Notes: generated from the letters alone by a model not told the origin. 34,308 nt of DNA from Verrucomicrobiota bacterium (GCA_027593365.1 JAQCIX010000005.1:1-34308), one strand, 5' to 3'; shown: positions 16,399 to 25,970, counted from the first letter of the stretch. Numbers and translations are program-made.

Positions 16399-16797
16399 CT
16401 ACCAAACGCTACAAAGTAATTCACCACCAAGTTTCTCTTTTCGGGCAGTTTTATCATCTATGATGCCCTTAGGAGAACTTATAATGGAAATGCCCAAGCC
16501 ACCCAGCACACTAGGGATATCTCTGTATCCGCAATAGGACCTACGACCTGGACTACTTACCCGACTAATTCCTTTGATTGCATGCTTGCCTGATACATAT
16601 TTGAGATCTATCTCAAGTACTTTAAAACCATTTTCACTGTCTGCCTCTCGGCAATCACTAACAAATCCTCTTTCTTTGAGAATTTTTGCAATGCCAGCCC
16701 GCAGATTGGAGTGAGGGTAGGAGCACTTATCCTTTCCAGCAAGACCAGCATTACGAATGACAGTAATGAAGTCACCTATTGTATCGTGTATTGACAT
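16399..16797 (-). CDS. rpsH: Ribosomal protein S8
   Basis: S8 binds helix 21 of 16S rRNA and in E. coli represses the spc operon. The 132-residue protein starts MSIHDTIGDFITVIRNA. Its C-terminal half has the family pattern ISRVSSPGRRSYCGYRDIP, LGGLGISIISSPKGI and the closing GGELLCSVW. It follows rpsN by 19 bases. Confidence 0.97.
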   Translation of the reverse strand: MSIHDTIGDFITVIRNAGLAGKDKCSYPHSNLRAGIAKILKERGFVSDCREADSENGFKVLEIDLKYVSGKHAIKGISRVSSPGRRSYCGYRDIPSVLGGLGISIISSPKGIIDDKTARKEKLGGELLCSVW

Positions 16798-16816
16798 CTT
16801 AAATAAAGGATAGTGG

Positions 16817-17122
16817 TTACCAAGAGGCCTTGACTACGCCAGGGACTTTTCCTTGCAAAGCAAGTTCGCGAAAGGAAATTCGTGATAAACCGAATTTTCT
16901 GAGAACAGCACGAGGACGACCCGTCAGGGAGCACCTCTTAACGAGTCGAACGGGAGAAGAATTTTTGGGAAGTTTGGTAAGCTTTGCTTGTGCAGTGTAA
17001 AAATCTTCCTCACTTGTGTTGGGATCGGAAATAATCTTTTTGAGTGCTTCCCGCTTGGCTGCAAAACGGGCGACTAAGCGTTCTCTTTTCTTGTTTCTTT
17101 GAATTGCTGATTTCTTGGCCAT
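16817..17122 (-). CDS. rpsN: Ribosomal protein S14 (long, zinc-free form)
   Basis: Small-subunit head protein. At 101 residues it is the long form, without the two CxxC pairs of the short zinc-binding form. Landmarks are the basic N-terminus, [34 protein letters not shown] and the end GVVKASW. It occupies the standard place between rplE and rpsH. Confidence 0.97.
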   Translation of the reverse strand: MAKKSAIQRNKKRERLVARFAAKREALKKIISDPNTSEEDFYTAQAKLTKLPKNSSPVRLVKRCSLTGRPRAVLRKFGLSRISFRELALQGKVPGVVKASW

Positions 17123-17141
17123 TTAAAAGTAGTATTAAGGG

Positions 17142-17705
17142 TTACGCAGCCTGTTCGACTGGCTGTGAAGATTGCTTGCGAAATGGCATTCCTAAAAGCT
17201 GAAGTAATTCTTTGCCTTCTTCATCGTTATTTGCAGTTGTGGTGATGCAAATATCAAGACCAACATTTACTCTTTGTCTTTCAACATTGATTTCGGGAAA
17301 AATACTATGATCCGTAACACCAAGAGAGTAGTTACCTCTACCATCAAGCTTGGCACGAACCCCTCTAAAGTCACGAATGTTGGGTAATGAAATTGCGACT
17401 AAACGGTAAAGGAACTCCCACATTTGATTTCCCCTCAGTGTAACTTTTACACCGACAGGCATACCTTGCCTGAGCTTGAAATTGGACACACTGATTTTAG
17501 CTTTTACGATCACCGGGGCTTGTCCAGAAAGACTTGCAATATCATTACGTAAATCAGCAATGCCGGTTTTATCCATCTCAGCACCAAAGGAAGAATTTAT
17601 GACTATCTTCTCAATTTTGGGAACTTCATGAATATTTTTATAGCCCAATTTCTTCATCAAAGCGGGAACAACATTTTCTAAATAAACTTTTTTTAGTTCT
17701 GACAT
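17142..17705 (-). CDS. rplE: Ribosomal protein L5
   Basis: L5 binds 5S rRNA and contacts P-site tRNA. The 187-residue protein shows KIEKIVINSSFGA, GQAPVIVKAKISVSNFKLR, PVGVKVTLRG and the DFRGVRAKLDGRGNYSLG region. A short hydrophilic tail follows the usual end. It begins 18 bases after the short rplX. Confidence 0.97.
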   Translation of the reverse strand: MSELKKVYLENVVPALMKKLGYKNIHEVPKIEKIVINSSFGAEMDKTGIADLRNDIASLSGQAPVIVKAKISVSNFKLRQGMPVGVKVTLRGNQMWEFLYRLVAISLPNIRDFRGVRAKLDGRGNYSLGVTDHSIFPEINVERQRVNVGLDICITTTANNDEEGKELLQLLGMPFRKQSSQPVEQAA

Positions 17706-17723
17706 CTTTGGTAATTCTTAGGG

Positions 17724-17948
17724 TTATTTAGTCTTAGACACATTAGAAACATGAATAGGGGCTTCTCTCTCAACGATAGATCCCTGTGGATTGTCTTGTG
17801 TCTTGCGTTCATGCTTTTTAACGATGTTCACTCCCTCAATTAGAACGCGGTTTTTAGTGCGAATAACTTCGAGAATTTTACCTTTGCTACCTTTGTGATC
17901 ACCGGTAATTACAGTGACTTCGTCACCTTTCTTTAGTTTTATAGCCAT
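17724..17948 (-). CDS. rplX: Ribosomal protein L24 (short form)
   Basis: L24 is an assembly initiator of the large subunit. The KOW motif is clear ([20 protein letters not shown], residues 6-25), followed by [15 protein letters not shown] and [11 protein letters not shown]. It has only 74 residues and stops about where E. coli L24 (104 residues) begins its C-terminal segment around the RxGF motif. Only 18 bases separate its stop from rplE, so a frameshift cannot account for the missing part. Confidence 0.95.
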   Translation of the reverse strand: MAIKLKKGDEVTVITGDHKGSKGKILEVIRTKNRVLIEGVNIVKKHERKTQDNPQGSIVEREAPIHVSNVSKTK

Positions 17949-17950
17949 GA

Positions 17951-18313
17951 TTATAATACTTCGGGGGCTAAAGATATGATCTTCATGAATTTCTGCCGGA
18001 GCTCTCGAGCAACTGGTCCAAAAATACGAGTTCCTTTTGGTGAACCATCGTTGTTAACAATGACACATGCGTTTTCGTCGAACCTTAGGTAACTACCATC
18101 TCTCCTCCTCATTGGGGATTTGGTGCGCACCACAACCGCTCGAACAACGCTTCCTTTTTTTACGGATGCATCTACGGAACTTTCTTTAACATGGCACACA
18201 ATGATATCACCTACTGAAGCAGTTTTCTTCAGTTGCCCAATGCGACGAATCATGCGTACCTGCTTAGCACCAGTATTATCGGCTACTTCTAATCTGCTGA
18301 GTAATTGGATCAT
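17951..18313 (-). CDS. rplN: Ribosomal protein L14
   Basis: Large-subunit protein at the subunit interface, also the target of the silencing factor RsfS. The 120 residues are a standard full-length L14: [48 protein letters not shown] and [13 protein letters not shown]. The ATG is in the TATTATG context; 6 bases separate it from rpsQ. Confidence 0.98.
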   Translation of the reverse strand: MIQLLSRLEVADNTGAKQVRMIRRIGQLKKTASVGDIIVCHVKESSVDASVKKGSVVRAVVVRTKSPMRRRDGSYLRFDENACVIVNNDGSPKGTRIFGPVARELRQKFMKIISLAPEVL

Positions 18314-18319
18314 AATAGA

Positions 18320-18592
18320 TTAAAGGGTAGGTGCTTTCTCAACTAATTCTACAACACGCCAACGTTTCATTTTGCTCATTGGGCGAGTGGACATGATTCT
18401 CACTTTATCTCCAACATTTGAAAGGTTATCTTCATCATGGGCATGAACGGTCGTTTTTCTTCTGATCTCTTTTTTATAGAGGGGATGGGGAGTTTTGTAT
18501 TCGTAAACAACTTTGATGGATTTATCGCCTGTCTTGGAGCGAACAACACCAATTAATTGTTTCCGGTCATTTCTAGAAGATTCTTTGTTCAT
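18320..18592 (-). CDS. rpsQ: Ribosomal protein S17
   Basis: Small-subunit OB-fold protein. The 90 residues include RKQLIGVVRSKTGDKSIKV, the HPLYKKEIRRKTTVHAHDE segment, where the family's Y-x-K basic pattern lies, and GDKVRIMSTRPMSKMKRWRV. It follows rpmC by 11 bases. Confidence 0.97.
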   Translation of the reverse strand: MNKESSRNDRKQLIGVVRSKTGDKSIKVVYEYKTPHPLYKKEIRRKTTVHAHDEDNLSNVGDKVRIMSTRPMSKMKRWRVVELVEKAPTL

Positions 18593-18603
18593 AGGAGTAA
18601 AAT

Positions 18604-18801
18604 TCAGGAAGCTTGCTGCTGAAGGGTCTGTAGTTGTGTGAAAAGTCTAGCACGATTTCTTCTAATTTCTTTGATCAAGTGAGGCTTTTCCACCTGTCCG
18701 GTTTGCTTTCGGATTTGTAGCTGTAAAAGCTCTTCGCCGAGTTCACGAAGTTTCTTGTCAATCTCTGCAACGGAAAGCTCTTTAATTTCTGATATCTTCA
18801 T
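18604..18801 (-). CDS. rpmC: Ribosomal protein L29
   Basis: Small helical large-subunit protein at the tunnel exit, part of the docking site for SRP and trigger factor. The 65 residues start MKISEIKELSVAEIDKKL and contain LLQLQIRKQTGQVEKPH and IRRNRARLFT. The ATG at 18801, 2 bases after the rplP stop, is chosen; an upstream in-frame start at 18837 would overlap rplP and add an unrelated segment. Confidence 0.97.
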   Translation of the reverse strand: MKISEIKELSVAEIDKKLRELGEELLQLQIRKQTGQVEKPHLIKEIRRNRARLFTQLQTLQQQAS

Positions 18802-18803
18802 AA

Positions 18804-19226
18804 TTAATAATTTCTTTCGCGGGTAACTAAACGACACCGGAAAGGCAATTTTGCATCTGCAAGACCAAGTGCTTCTCTAGCAACTGTCAAAGAGCAGCCT
18901 GCAATTTCAAAAAGAACATGTCCTGGCTTGATGACAGCAACCCAATGATCAACTGGTCCCTTGCCTTTACCTTGCCGAGTTTCTGCGGGCTTTTTCGTGA
19001 CGGGTTTGTGAGGGAAGACACGAATCCAAACTTTTCCTTTACGTTTGAGGTGTCTATTAATGGCAACACGAGCCGCCTCTATTTGATTGGATGTCATTCT
19101 GCCTCGTGAAAGAGTTTGGATTCCAAACTCACCAAAAGCGACTGTGTTACCCCTGGATGCAGATCCACGGATACGGCCCTTGTGAACTTTTCTAAACTTT
19201 GTACGAGATGGTAGTAACTTTGGCAT
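18804..19226 (-). CDS. rplP: Ribosomal protein L16
   Basis: L16 contacts the A-site tRNA elbow and is the target of evernimicin-type drugs. The 140-residue protein begins [18 protein letters not shown] and contains [24 protein letters not shown], where the family's basic patches lie, then [26 protein letters not shown] in the usual layout. It lies between rpsC and rpmC as expected. Confidence 0.97.
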   Translation of the reverse strand: MPKLLPSRTKFRKVHKGRIRGSASRGNTVAFGEFGIQTLSRGRMTSNQIEAARVAINRHLKRKGKVWIRVFPHKPVTKKPAETRQGKGKGPVDHWVAVIKPGHVLFEIAGCSLTVAREALGLADAKLPFRCRLVTRERNY

Positions 19227-19238
19227 AATCCTGAGGGT

Positions 19239-19874
19239 TTAGAAAATTTTGTCTTCGTCCTTTAAGCAGATCCAACATTTAATACCGATAATACCATAAA
19301 CGGTGTTAGCTTCGACTAAGCCATAATCGATATTCTCACGAAGGGTATGAAGAGGGACTCGTCCTTCACGTAATTGTTCAGTACGAGCAATATCAGCACC
19401 AGCAAGTCTTCCAGCGCATTGGATACGAATGCCTTCGGCTCCCATAGACATAGTGGTCTGAACTGCTTTCTTCATAGCTCTACGAAAAGCAATTCTTCTT
19501 TCAAGTTGTAATGCCACACTTTCAGCAACTAATGAGGCTACAAGATCAGGTTTTTTTATCTCTTGGATCTCAAGGCGTACTTCTTTACCCACGGTACGAT
19601 TTAAAGAATCGCGAAGAGAATCCAGTTCTTGACCTTTTCTCCCAATCACAATTCCTGGACGAGCAGTCCAAATTGTTACACGTGTTCTAGTTGAAGCTCT
19701 TTCAATTACGATTCTTGGAACAGAGGCGTAGCGAAGTTTCTTTTCAAGAAAACCTCGTATTAAATTATCTTCCTCCATGAAGGTTGAATAATCGAACTTA
19801 TTGGCATACCAACGGGCACTCCAATTTCGACGAACGCTTAAACGAAAACCAATAGGATTAACTTTCTGACCCAT
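19239..19874 (-). CDS. rpsC: Ribosomal protein S3
   Basis: Small-subunit head protein at the mRNA entry channel with helicase activity. The 211-residue protein starts [18 protein letters not shown]. The KH domain carries the GxxG loop in [12 protein letters not shown] (about 74-85). The C-terminal domain has [14 protein letters not shown] and [13 protein letters not shown], where the entry-channel arginines are conserved. The stop is 12 bases before rplP. Confidence 0.97.
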   Translation of the reverse strand: MGQKVNPIGFRLSVRRNWSARWYANKFDYSTFMEEDNLIRGFLEKKLRYASVPRIVIERASTRTRVTIWTARPGIVIGRKGQELDSLRDSLNRTVGKEVRLEIQEIKKPDLVASLVAESVALQLERRIAFRRAMKKAVQTTMSMGAEGIRIQCAGRLAGADIARTEQLREGRVPLHTLRENIDYGLVEANTVYGIIGIKCWICLKDEDKIF

Positions 19875-19877
19875 AAC

Positions 19878-20216
19878 TTAATTTTTTTCGTCGGTTAAAG
19901 TAATACGAAGATGGCTCATTCGTTTTTTGTAAGGATGAGCCGAACCCCTTGCACAGGGCCTAAATCTTTTTAATGCTGGGCCTTCTTCAACGATGGCTTC
20001 ACGTATGATAAGATCATCGGCATTTAGGTTAGCGTTGTTTTCAGCATTGGCCATTGCAGATCTTAATGTTTTATCGAGCATACGGGCAGCTTTTCGAGGA
20101 ATATACTTAAGCAAAGAAACACCTTCTGTTGCACTGCGCCCAGGAAGAATTCTCGCAACTTCACGAGCTTTTTTGGGAGAAATCCGCATGTATTTGGAGT
20201 AGGATTTAATTTCCAT
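19878..20216 (-). CDS. rplV: Ribosomal protein L22
   Basis: L22 lines the peptide exit tunnel with a long beta-hairpin. The 112-residue protein starts MEIKSYSKYMRISPKKAREV at the ATG at 20216; an upstream start at 20255 would overlap rpsS and is not conserved. The hairpin tip reads KRFRPCARGSAHPYKKR (83-99), of normal length but with Cys88 and HPY in place of the usual basic and aliphatic residues. It lies one base after the rpsS stop. Confidence 0.96.
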   Translation of the reverse strand: MEIKSYSKYMRISPKKAREVARILPGRSATEGVSLLKYIPRKAARMLDKTLRSAMANAENNANLNADDLIIREAIVEEGPALKRFRPCARGSAHPYKKRMSHLRITLTDEKN

Positions 20217-20217
20217 A

Positions 20218-20487
20218 TTACTTCTGGGTATGCGGGTTGTGAGATTTGAATGCACGAGTTGCAGAGAATTCTCCTAATTTATGACCAACCATGTTTTCAG
20301 TAACATAAACTGGCAAAAAATTCTTTCCATTATGCACTGTGAAGTTCAAGCCTACAAAGTCAGGCGTAATGGTAGATCTACGGGACCATGTTTTAATTGG
20401 TTTACGATCTCCGTTGTCCTGTGCTTTCTGCACCTTTTTCATAAGGTGTGGGTCAACAAAGAAGCCTTTTTTTATTGATCTTGTCAT
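20218..20487 (-). CDS. rpsS: Ribosomal protein S19
   Basis: Small-subunit head protein near the A site. The 89 residues are a standard S19: [62 protein letters not shown]. It lies 7 bases after rplB. Confidence 0.98.
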   Translation of the reverse strand: MTRSIKKGFFVDPHLMKKVQKAQDNGDRKPIKTWSRRSTITPDFVGLNFTVHNGKNFLPVYVTENMVGHKLGEFSATRAFKSHNPHTQK

Positions 20488-20494
20488 GATAAAA

Positions 20495-21334
20495 TTACTT
20501 CACTCTTCTGCCATTACGACGCGTAATGATCATCGAGTTAGATGGTTTAGATTTCTTACGAGTTGGGAAACCTTTTGAAAGTTGACCCCAAGGCGACATT
20601 GGGTGACCACCACCTGATGTTCTTCCTTCACCACCTCCCATTGGGTGGTCAACCGGGTTCATGGCCACACCTCTAACACGAGGTCTACGACCTTTCCAAC
20701 GATTTCTTCCAGCCTTACCGATGGTTGCTTTTTGATGGTTCCCGTTTCCTACTGAACCGATTGTGGCACGACAATTCGATTTCACAATGCGGATTTCGCC
20801 GCTTGGCATCTTCAAGGATGCATCTGGGCCATCCACAGAAATTAAGCGGGCAGTGCTTCCAGCTGACCTGCAAATTTTTGCACCAGCACCAGGAAGCATC
20901 TCAACGCAATGCACCTTGGTACCTAAAGGCATGAACTTGAGTGGAATGGCGTTTCCTACATTGAAATCGATTGCCTTGTCAGAACTTACAACTTTAACAC
21001 CGACTTCAACAGATTCAGGAGCAAGGATGTAGGATTTTTCCCCATCATCATACTGAAGAAGAGCAAGATTTGCAGTTCTATTTGGGTCATATTCTATGGC
21101 AATGACTTCAGCAATATCATCTAAACGGTTTCGCCTAAAATCAATTTGCCTGTAAAGTCTTTTGTGTCCACCGCCTCTTCTTCGACTGGTGATTCTTCCG
21201 TAAGTATTTCTACCTTTCTTCCGATGAAAACCAGAAGTAAGAGATCTTTCTGGTCGTTTAGTAGAGAGCTCTTGTTTATTCTTGAGATAAAATCTACCAC
21301 TTGGAGTGACAGGTTTTTGTTGTAAAATAGCCAT
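20495..21334 (-). CDS. rplB: Ribosomal protein L2
   Basis: L2 is needed for subunit joining and supports the peptidyl-transferase centre. The 279 residues include [13 protein letters not shown], the [13 protein letters not shown] region and [17 protein letters not shown], in which H230 aligns with the functionally important H229 of E. coli. The start at 21334 is one of very few in the window with a clear Shine-Dalgarno sequence (AGGAGA, 8 bases before the ATG), and it also has the TATTATG context. Confidence 0.98.
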   Translation of the reverse strand: MAILQQKPVTPSGRFYLKNKQELSTKRPERSLTSGFHRKKGRNTYGRITSRRRGGGHKRLYRQIDFRRNRLDDIAEVIAIEYDPNRTANLALLQYDDGEKSYILAPESVEVGVKVVSSDKAIDFNVGNAIPLKFMPLGTKVHCVEMLPGAGAKICRSAGSTARLISVDGPDASLKMPSGEIRIVKSNCRATIGSVGNGNHQKATIGKAGRNRWKGRRPRVRGVAMNPVDHPMGGGEGRTSGGGHPMSPWGQLSKGFPTRKKSKPSNSMIITRRNGRRVK

Positions 21335-21349
21335 AATAATTTCTCCTAA

Positions 21350-21640
21350 TTAGGCGAGATCTATACTTTCACCTGCCTTGAGAGTAACGATCGCTTTTTT
21401 GGAAAGGGAAGTATGCCCTTGCTTGCCTCTTCTCATGCGATCCCTTTTGGTCTTGGGCTTCTGTGTAAGGGTATTAACCTTGATTACATTAACCCCGAAG
21501 GTTTTCTCGATTGCATTTTTTACATGAGTTCTAGTAGCTTCAGGGAAAACAGAAAATACATACTGGTTAAGATTTGCTGAAAGCATGGTAGCTTTCTCAG
21601 TAAGAAGAGCCTCTTTTAATACTTTAACTGGTTCGTTCAT
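21350..21640 (-). CDS. rplW: Ribosomal protein L23
   Basis: Tunnel-exit protein that docks trigger factor and SRP. The 96 residues show VLKEALLTEKATML, NQYVFSVFPEATRTHVKNAIE and the basic loop of the fold. It lies in the standard rplD-rplW-rplB order, 6 bases after rplD. Confidence 0.97.
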   Translation of the reverse strand: MNEPVKVLKEALLTEKATMLSANLNQYVFSVFPEATRTHVKNAIEKTFGVNVIKVNTLTQKPKTKRDRMRRGKQGHTSLSKKAIVTLKAGESIDLA

Positions 21641-21646
21641 ACCTTG

Positions 21647-22282
21647 TTAATTTTGAGTTGAAGAAAATTTATTAACGAGTGAATTGATGCCAGCAACTGA
21701 GCAAACGATCTGATCCACGCCTACAATATCTACCGCATTCACACTTGTGGAAGTAGACACCTTAACATTAGTTAAGTTGCGTGCAGCTAGAGTAAGGTTT
21801 TTGTCTAAATTCTCATCAATAATGAGAGTCTTCGATGGCGTACCAAGAAGATTTAATAATTTTACAAATTCACCTGTTTTGTGAGAACTCAGAGACCAAT
21901 TTTCTATTAGAGATATCGATCCTTCAGAGGCTTGATCTACAAGAGCTCTTTTGAGAGCAAGTTGTTTCATTTTGCCATTAACCTTCTGATTGTAAGAGCG
22001 GGGCTTAGGACCAAAAGCCACGCCACCGCCAGTACGCTGAATTGCTCTTTTTTCACCTGCACGACCCGTACCTAATCCCTTTTGACGATAGATCTTTTTC
22101 CCAGAACCTGAAACTTCGTCGCGAGTTTTGGTGGAAGCATTACCTTGTCGGTTGTTAGCCCTTATAGCCAGAATGCACTGACGTAGTGCGTCCAAGCCTT
22201 TTCCCTCTTCAAGAGAAGGGAAGTTTGCAATCTCAGTATCGCTTGAGGAAGAGCCGTCTGACTTAAATAACTTAAATTTCAT
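21647..22282 (-). CDS. rplD: Ribosomal protein L4 (unusual tunnel loop)
   Basis: L4 lines the narrowest part of the exit tunnel; in E. coli it also represses the S10 operon. The 211-residue protein has the expected GSGKKIYRQKG start of the extended loop (59-69), with K68 aligning to macrolide-linked K63 of E. coli. The next segment is odd: the usual QKGTGRARSG reads QKGLGTGRAG, as though two residues had been added after QKG and lost again before the TGGG turn. The rest (FGPKPRSYNQKVN, then LALKRAL) is normal. The start is 10 bases after rplC. Confidence 0.96.
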   Translation of the reverse strand: MKFKLFKSDGSSSSDTEIANFPSLEEGKGLDALRQCILAIRANNRQGNASTKTRDEVSGSGKKIYRQKGLGTGRAGEKRAIQRTGGGVAFGPKPRSYNQKVNGKMKQLALKRALVDQASEGSISLIENWSLSSHKTGEFVKLLNLLGTPSKTLIIDENLDKNLTLAARNLTNVKVSTSTSVNAVDIVGVDQIVCSVAGINSLVNKFSSTQN

Positions 22283-22292
22283 ATCAGTTCAA

Positions 22293-22940
22293 TTACTTGG
22301 ATACTTTGGTTTTTTTTGCTGTACGAATGGTCAAAATTCCACCCTTGTGACCAGGAACGCTCCCCTTGATCAAGATGAGGTTTTTCTCGGGGATGATCTT
22401 TACAACTTTAAGGTTTTGGGTCGTTCTTTGGACATCACCCATATGGCCAGGCATCTTTTTATTTTTGAAAACACGGCCCGGCCACTGGCACAAACCATAA
22501 GAACCACCACGACGGTGAAACATAGAACCATGCGATGCAGGACCACCGGCAAAGTTCCAGCGTTTAACAACTCCTTGGAACCCCCTACCTTTGGTAACGG
22601 AAACTACATCCACCAACGGAGTATCATTGAAGTCCTCAACTGTAAGGATTTTACCTTGGGCAAGTTGATTATCTTCCAAAACTCTAAATTCCTTAGAAAG
22701 ATGTTGGGTCTCAACATTTGCTTTCGAGGCATGCCCCATTGAAGGCTTATTGGACTTATTTGGAGCTTTTCCTCTTGGATTGTATCCTATTTGGACAGCA
22801 GCATACCCATCAATATCATTTGTTTTGACTTGAAGAACAGGGCAGGGGCCAGCTTCAATTATGGTAACTGGTACCAGGTTATTATCGTTGTCGTAAACTT
22901 GGGTCATCCCAAGCTTTTTACCTAAAATTTCGATTTTCAT
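22293..22940 (-). CDS. rplC: Ribosomal protein L3
   Basis: L3 initiates large-subunit assembly and reaches the peptidyl-transferase centre. The 215-residue protein begins MKIEILGKKLGMTQVYD. The long central loop reads KGRGFQGVVKRWNFAGGPAS, then FHRRGGSYGLCQWPGRVF and KKMPGHMGD. The tip SYGLCQWPG replaces the SIGQNQTPG of E. coli, so the glutamine methylated in E. coli (Q150) is Leu here. A hairpin lies directly before the start codon. Confidence 0.97.
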   Translation of the reverse strand: MKIEILGKKLGMTQVYDNDNNLVPVTIIEAGPCPVLQVKTNDIDGYAAVQIGYNPRGKAPNKSNKPSMGHASKANVETQHLSKEFRVLEDNQLAQGKILTVEDFNDTPLVDVVSVTKGRGFQGVVKRWNFAGGPASHGSMFHRRGGSYGLCQWPGRVFKNKKMPGHMGDVQRTTQNLKVVKIIPEKNLILIKGSVPGHKGGILTIRTAKKTKVSK

Positions 22941-22941
22941 T

Positions 22942-22978
22942 CTTTAAGCGGCAGGATTTTAAATAACCTGCTTTAAAG
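22942..22978 (-). promoter_or_regulatory. Hairpin directly before the rplC start codon
   Basis: In the rpsJ-rplC gap of 76 bases, one of the longest in the super-cluster, two nested complementary pairs are seen: CTTTAA (22942-22947) with TTAAAG (22973-22978), and GCAGG (22951-22955) with CCTGC (22967-22971). They form an 11-bp imperfect hairpin with a 3x1 internal loop and an 11-base apical loop. Its foot is one base from the rplC ATG, so it would overlap the ribosome landing site. No U-run follows, so it is not a terminator. A role in translational control is inference. Confidence 0.45.
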
Positions 22979-23016
22979 GGGGTTAAGGGTTTTAAGATTA
23001 AAAGTTATTAAATAAT

Positions 23017-23325
23017 TTACACATTAATGCTAATTTCGACACCTGCGGGTAGATTGAGTTTTTTTAATTCATCTACGGTTTGAACAGTTGGTTCAATAAT
23101 ATCGATTAGTCGCTTGTGAGTTCGAAGTTCGAATTGATCCATAGACTTTTTATCAACATGAGGCGATCGATTCACTGTATATCTTTCGATTCTGGTCGGC
23201 ATGGGGATGGGTCCTGCTACGCGAGCACCAGTTCTTTTGGCGGTATCTACTATATCAGATGCCGACTGATCGATAACGCGATAGTCGAAACCTTTAAGTT
23301 TAATGCGAATTTTATGTCCGTTCAT
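23017..23325 (-). CDS. rpsJ: Ribosomal protein S10
   Basis: Small-subunit protein that also joins NusB in transcription antitermination. The 102-residue sequence is standard: [52 protein letters not shown]. It starts 3 bases after the fusA stop; no tuf gene lies between them, unlike many bacteria. A 76-base gap with a hairpin follows before rplC. Confidence 0.98.
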   Translation of the reverse strand: MNGHKIRIKLKGFDYRVIDQSASDIVDTAKRTGARVAGPIPMPTRIERYTVNRSPHVDKKSMDQFELRTHKRLIDIIEPTVQTVDELKKLNLPAGVEISINV

Positions 23326-23328
23326 GTT

Positions 23329-25485
23329 TTAGCTTCTAGCTGGTTCTCGAGAAGATGTTTCAACAATATTTTGCACAAGATTCTGAGGAACCTGATCAAA
23401 ATGAGATGGGGTCATGGAGTAATCTGCACGACCGGATGAGAGAGAACGCATATCAGTCGAGTATCCAAACATATTTTCCAACGGAACAAAGGCATCAATG
23501 ATACACACCGTTCCTCGACTTTCCATTCCTTGGATTTGACCTCTACGGCGATTAAGGTCGCCCATAAGTTCCCCTTGATATTCTTCAGGGGTAGATACTT
23601 CAACTTTCATGATGGGCTCCAATAAAATAGGAGAAGCTTTTTGCATAGCATCCTTAAACGCAAATATACCCGCCATTTTAAAAGCCATTTCTGAGGAGTC
23701 TACATCGTGGAAAGAACCGTCGACTAGCGAGACCTTGAAATCAATAACAGGGTAACCAGCTATAACACCACCTTGAGCAGCCTCTTTGATGCCATCAAGG
23801 GTTGGTTTTATAAATTCTTTGGGTATAGCACCGCCAACAATTTTATTTTCGAGCTCAATACCTTTCCCTTTTTCAAGAGCCTCAATTTGTATAACCGCAT
23901 GACCATACTGACCGCGACCACCGGACTGGCGTACAAACTTACCTACACCATCCGCGGATGATGTGATGGTTTCTCTGTATGCTATCTGGGGCTTACCTGC
24001 AGTTGCTTCAACCTTGAACTCTCTAAACAAACGATCACGGATGATGTCCAAATGAAGTTCTCCCATACCAGCAATGATGGTTTGTCCTGTTTCTTCGTTG
24101 GTAGAGAGTCCGAATGTAGGATCTTCTTCAGCGAGTCTTTGAAGGCCTATAGACATTTTTTCCTGATCAGCTTTGGTGGCTGGCTCGATTGACATGGATA
24201 TAACTGGCTCAGGAAAAGTTGGTGGCTCCAATCTCAAATCCAAGGACTTATCGCATAAGGTGTCACCGGTAACGACATCCTTGACACCAATTAATGCACA
24301 TATATCTCCAGAAAAAGCTACTTCAATATCCTCCCGAGCATCTGCTTTCATGATCATGAGACGAGAGACGCGTTCAGACTTACGAGTTCTTGGGTTATAA
24401 AGAGTAGTACCTTTTTCTAGAGTTCCTTGGTATACCCTAAAGAATACAAGTTTTCCAACATAGGGATCGGTCATTAGTTTGAATGCCAATCCAGCAACTT
24501 TGCTAGCATCATTTGGTGCAACCTCTACGACATTTTCCTCCGAGTCTTCACCCTTCATCGGAGGTAAGTCCAAAGGAGATGGTAGATAATCCACGACTGC
24601 ATTCATGAGCATTTGAACGCCCTTATTCTTGAATGCACTTCCAGGGATTACACCAACAAATTTAATAGAAATAGTAGCTTTCCGGATGGCGAGTCTAAGT
24701 TCGTCTTCGGTAATTTCTTCGCCCTCGAGATACTTGGTCGCGATATCATCATCAAAATCAGAAACAGCTTCAATCAGAGATTCACGATATTCTGACGCTT
24801 GATCAGCATAGTCATCAGGGATGGCTACGGTATCAAATCGAACACCACTTTCATCGGATTCGTCATAGATGTAGGCAACCATTTTCACCAAATCAATGAG
24901 ACCCTTGAAGTTTTCTTCGGCACCAATGGAAAGGAACAGTGGGTGAGCATTTGCGCCCAACTTATCACGCATGGTTTGAAGTGCTGCCAAAAAGTCTGAA
25001 CCCATGCGGTCCATTTTGTTAATAAAAGCTAGTCGAGGCACATGGTATTTGTCCATCTGCCTCCATACCGTCTCAGACTGTGGTTGTACACCCTCTACGG
25101 ATGTAAAAACCGCAACAGCCCCATCCAAAACACGAAGTGATCTCTCTACCTCTGCCGTAAAATCGACGTGACCTGGAGTATCGATGATGTTAATACGATG
25201 ATTTATCCCGGCGTAAGGCCCTTCTGCAGTTGTCCAGCCGCATGAGATAGCAGCTGATGTGATTGTGATTCCACGTTCACGCTCTTGCTCCATCCAATCC
25301 GTTGTAGCACTGCCTTCATGAACTTCTCCTATCTTATGAACAACGCCTGAATAAAATAACACACGTTCCGTGCAAGTAGTTTTTCCAGCGTCGATATGAG
25401 CAGCAATTCCTATATTTCGAGTGTGCTCAAGTATAGTTTTACGAATGGAAGAATTCGCTGAAGAAGGTTCTAATACAGCTGTCAT
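23329..25485 (-). CDS. fusA: Translation elongation factor G
   Basis: GTPase that drives tRNA-mRNA translocation and, with RRF, ribosome recycling. The 718-residue protein has all G motifs: AHIDAGKT (29-36), RGIT (71-74), DTPGH (102-106) and NKMD (156-159). Domains II-V follow, with AGMGELHLD and [11 protein letters not shown] typical of canonical EF-G. About 15 extra residues precede the usual start. It lies in the standard rpsL-rpsG-fusA order, 11 bases after rpsG. Confidence 0.98.
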   Translation of the reverse strand: MTAVLEPSSANSSIRKTILEHTRNIGIAAHIDAGKTTCTERVLFYSGVVHKIGEVHEGSATTDWMEQERERGITITSAAISCGWTTAEGPYAGINHRINIIDTPGHVDFTAEVERSLRVLDGAVAVFTSVEGVQPQSETVWRQMDKYHVPRLAFINKMDRMGSDFLAALQTMRDKLGANAHPLFLSIGAEENFKGLIDLVKMVAYIYDESDESGVRFDTVAIPDDYADQASEYRESLIEAVSDFDDDIATKYLEGEEITEDELRLAIRKATISIKFVGVIPGSAFKNKGVQMLMNAVVDYLPSPLDLPPMKGEDSEENVVEVAPNDASKVAGLAFKLMTDPYVGKLVFFRVYQGTLEKGTTLYNPRTRKSERVSRLMIMKADAREDIEVAFSGDICALIGVKDVVTGDTLCDKSLDLRLEPPTFPEPVISMSIEPATKADQEKMSIGLQRLAEEDPTFGLSTNEETGQTIIAGMGELHLDIIRDRLFREFKVEATAGKPQIAYRETITSSADGVGKFVRQSGGRGQYGHAVIQIEALEKGKGIELENKIVGGAIPKEFIKPTLDGIKEAAQGGVIAGYPVIDFKVSLVDGSFHDVDSSEMAFKMAGIFAFKDAMQKASPILLEPIMKVEVSTPEEYQGELMGDLNRRRGQIQGMESRGTVCIIDAFVPLENMFGYSTDMRSLSSGRADYSMTPSHFDQVPQNLVQNIVETSSREPARS

Positions 25486-25496
25486 GGTGTTAAAGA

Positions 25497-25970
25497 TTAC
25501 CAGCGAAGGTGCGCAAAAGCACGATTCGCTTGGGCCATTTTATGAGTTTCCTCGCGTTTCTTAACAACAGAACCCGTGTTATTGTAAGCATCAATAAGCT
25601 CATTCGCTAAGGCGTCGGCCATTGGGGTGCCTTTGCGAGAAGTTGCAGCATTTACAACCCAACGAAATGCAAGGCTTTGCTGGCGCTCAAAAGCTACCTC
25701 AACGGGAACCTGATAGGTAGCACCACCAACCCGGCGACTCTTAACTTCAATCTTCGGCCTGATATTTTCTAACGCTCCTAAGACTAACTCTAATGGGTTG
25801 CCTTTTTCGAGCTTCTCAGCCATTTTTTCGATAGCCGAGTAGACGACCCGTTGGGCAACAGATTTTTTGCCATCTAACATGACAATGTTGATTAAAGAAC
25901 TAATAAGGGTGCTGCCGTGACGGGGATCTGGCTGCACTGGTCTTTTGTTTGCTTGGCGTCTCCTAGACAT
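25497..25970 (-). CDS. rpsG: Ribosomal protein S7
   Basis: Initiates assembly of the small-subunit head and in E. coli represses the str operon. The 157 residues include [20 protein letters not shown], the [20 protein letters not shown] helix pair, the [14 protein letters not shown] beta-hairpin near the E site and the end [16 protein letters not shown] in the form [16 protein letters not shown]. It lies 7 bases after rpsL. Confidence 0.98.
   Translation of the reverse strand: MSRRRQANKRPVQPDPRHGSTLISSLINIVMLDGKKSVAQRVVYSAIEKMAEKLEKGNPLELVLGALENIRPKIEVKSRRVGGATYQVPVEVAFERQQSLAFRWVVNAATSRKGTPMADALANELIDAYNNTGSVVKKREETHKMAQANRAFAHLRW

Noticed and set aside
22347-22742. 131-codon plus-strand open frame opposite rplC
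   Set aside because: Antisense to a highly conserved ribosomal gene, with an unlikely residue mix and no ribosome site.
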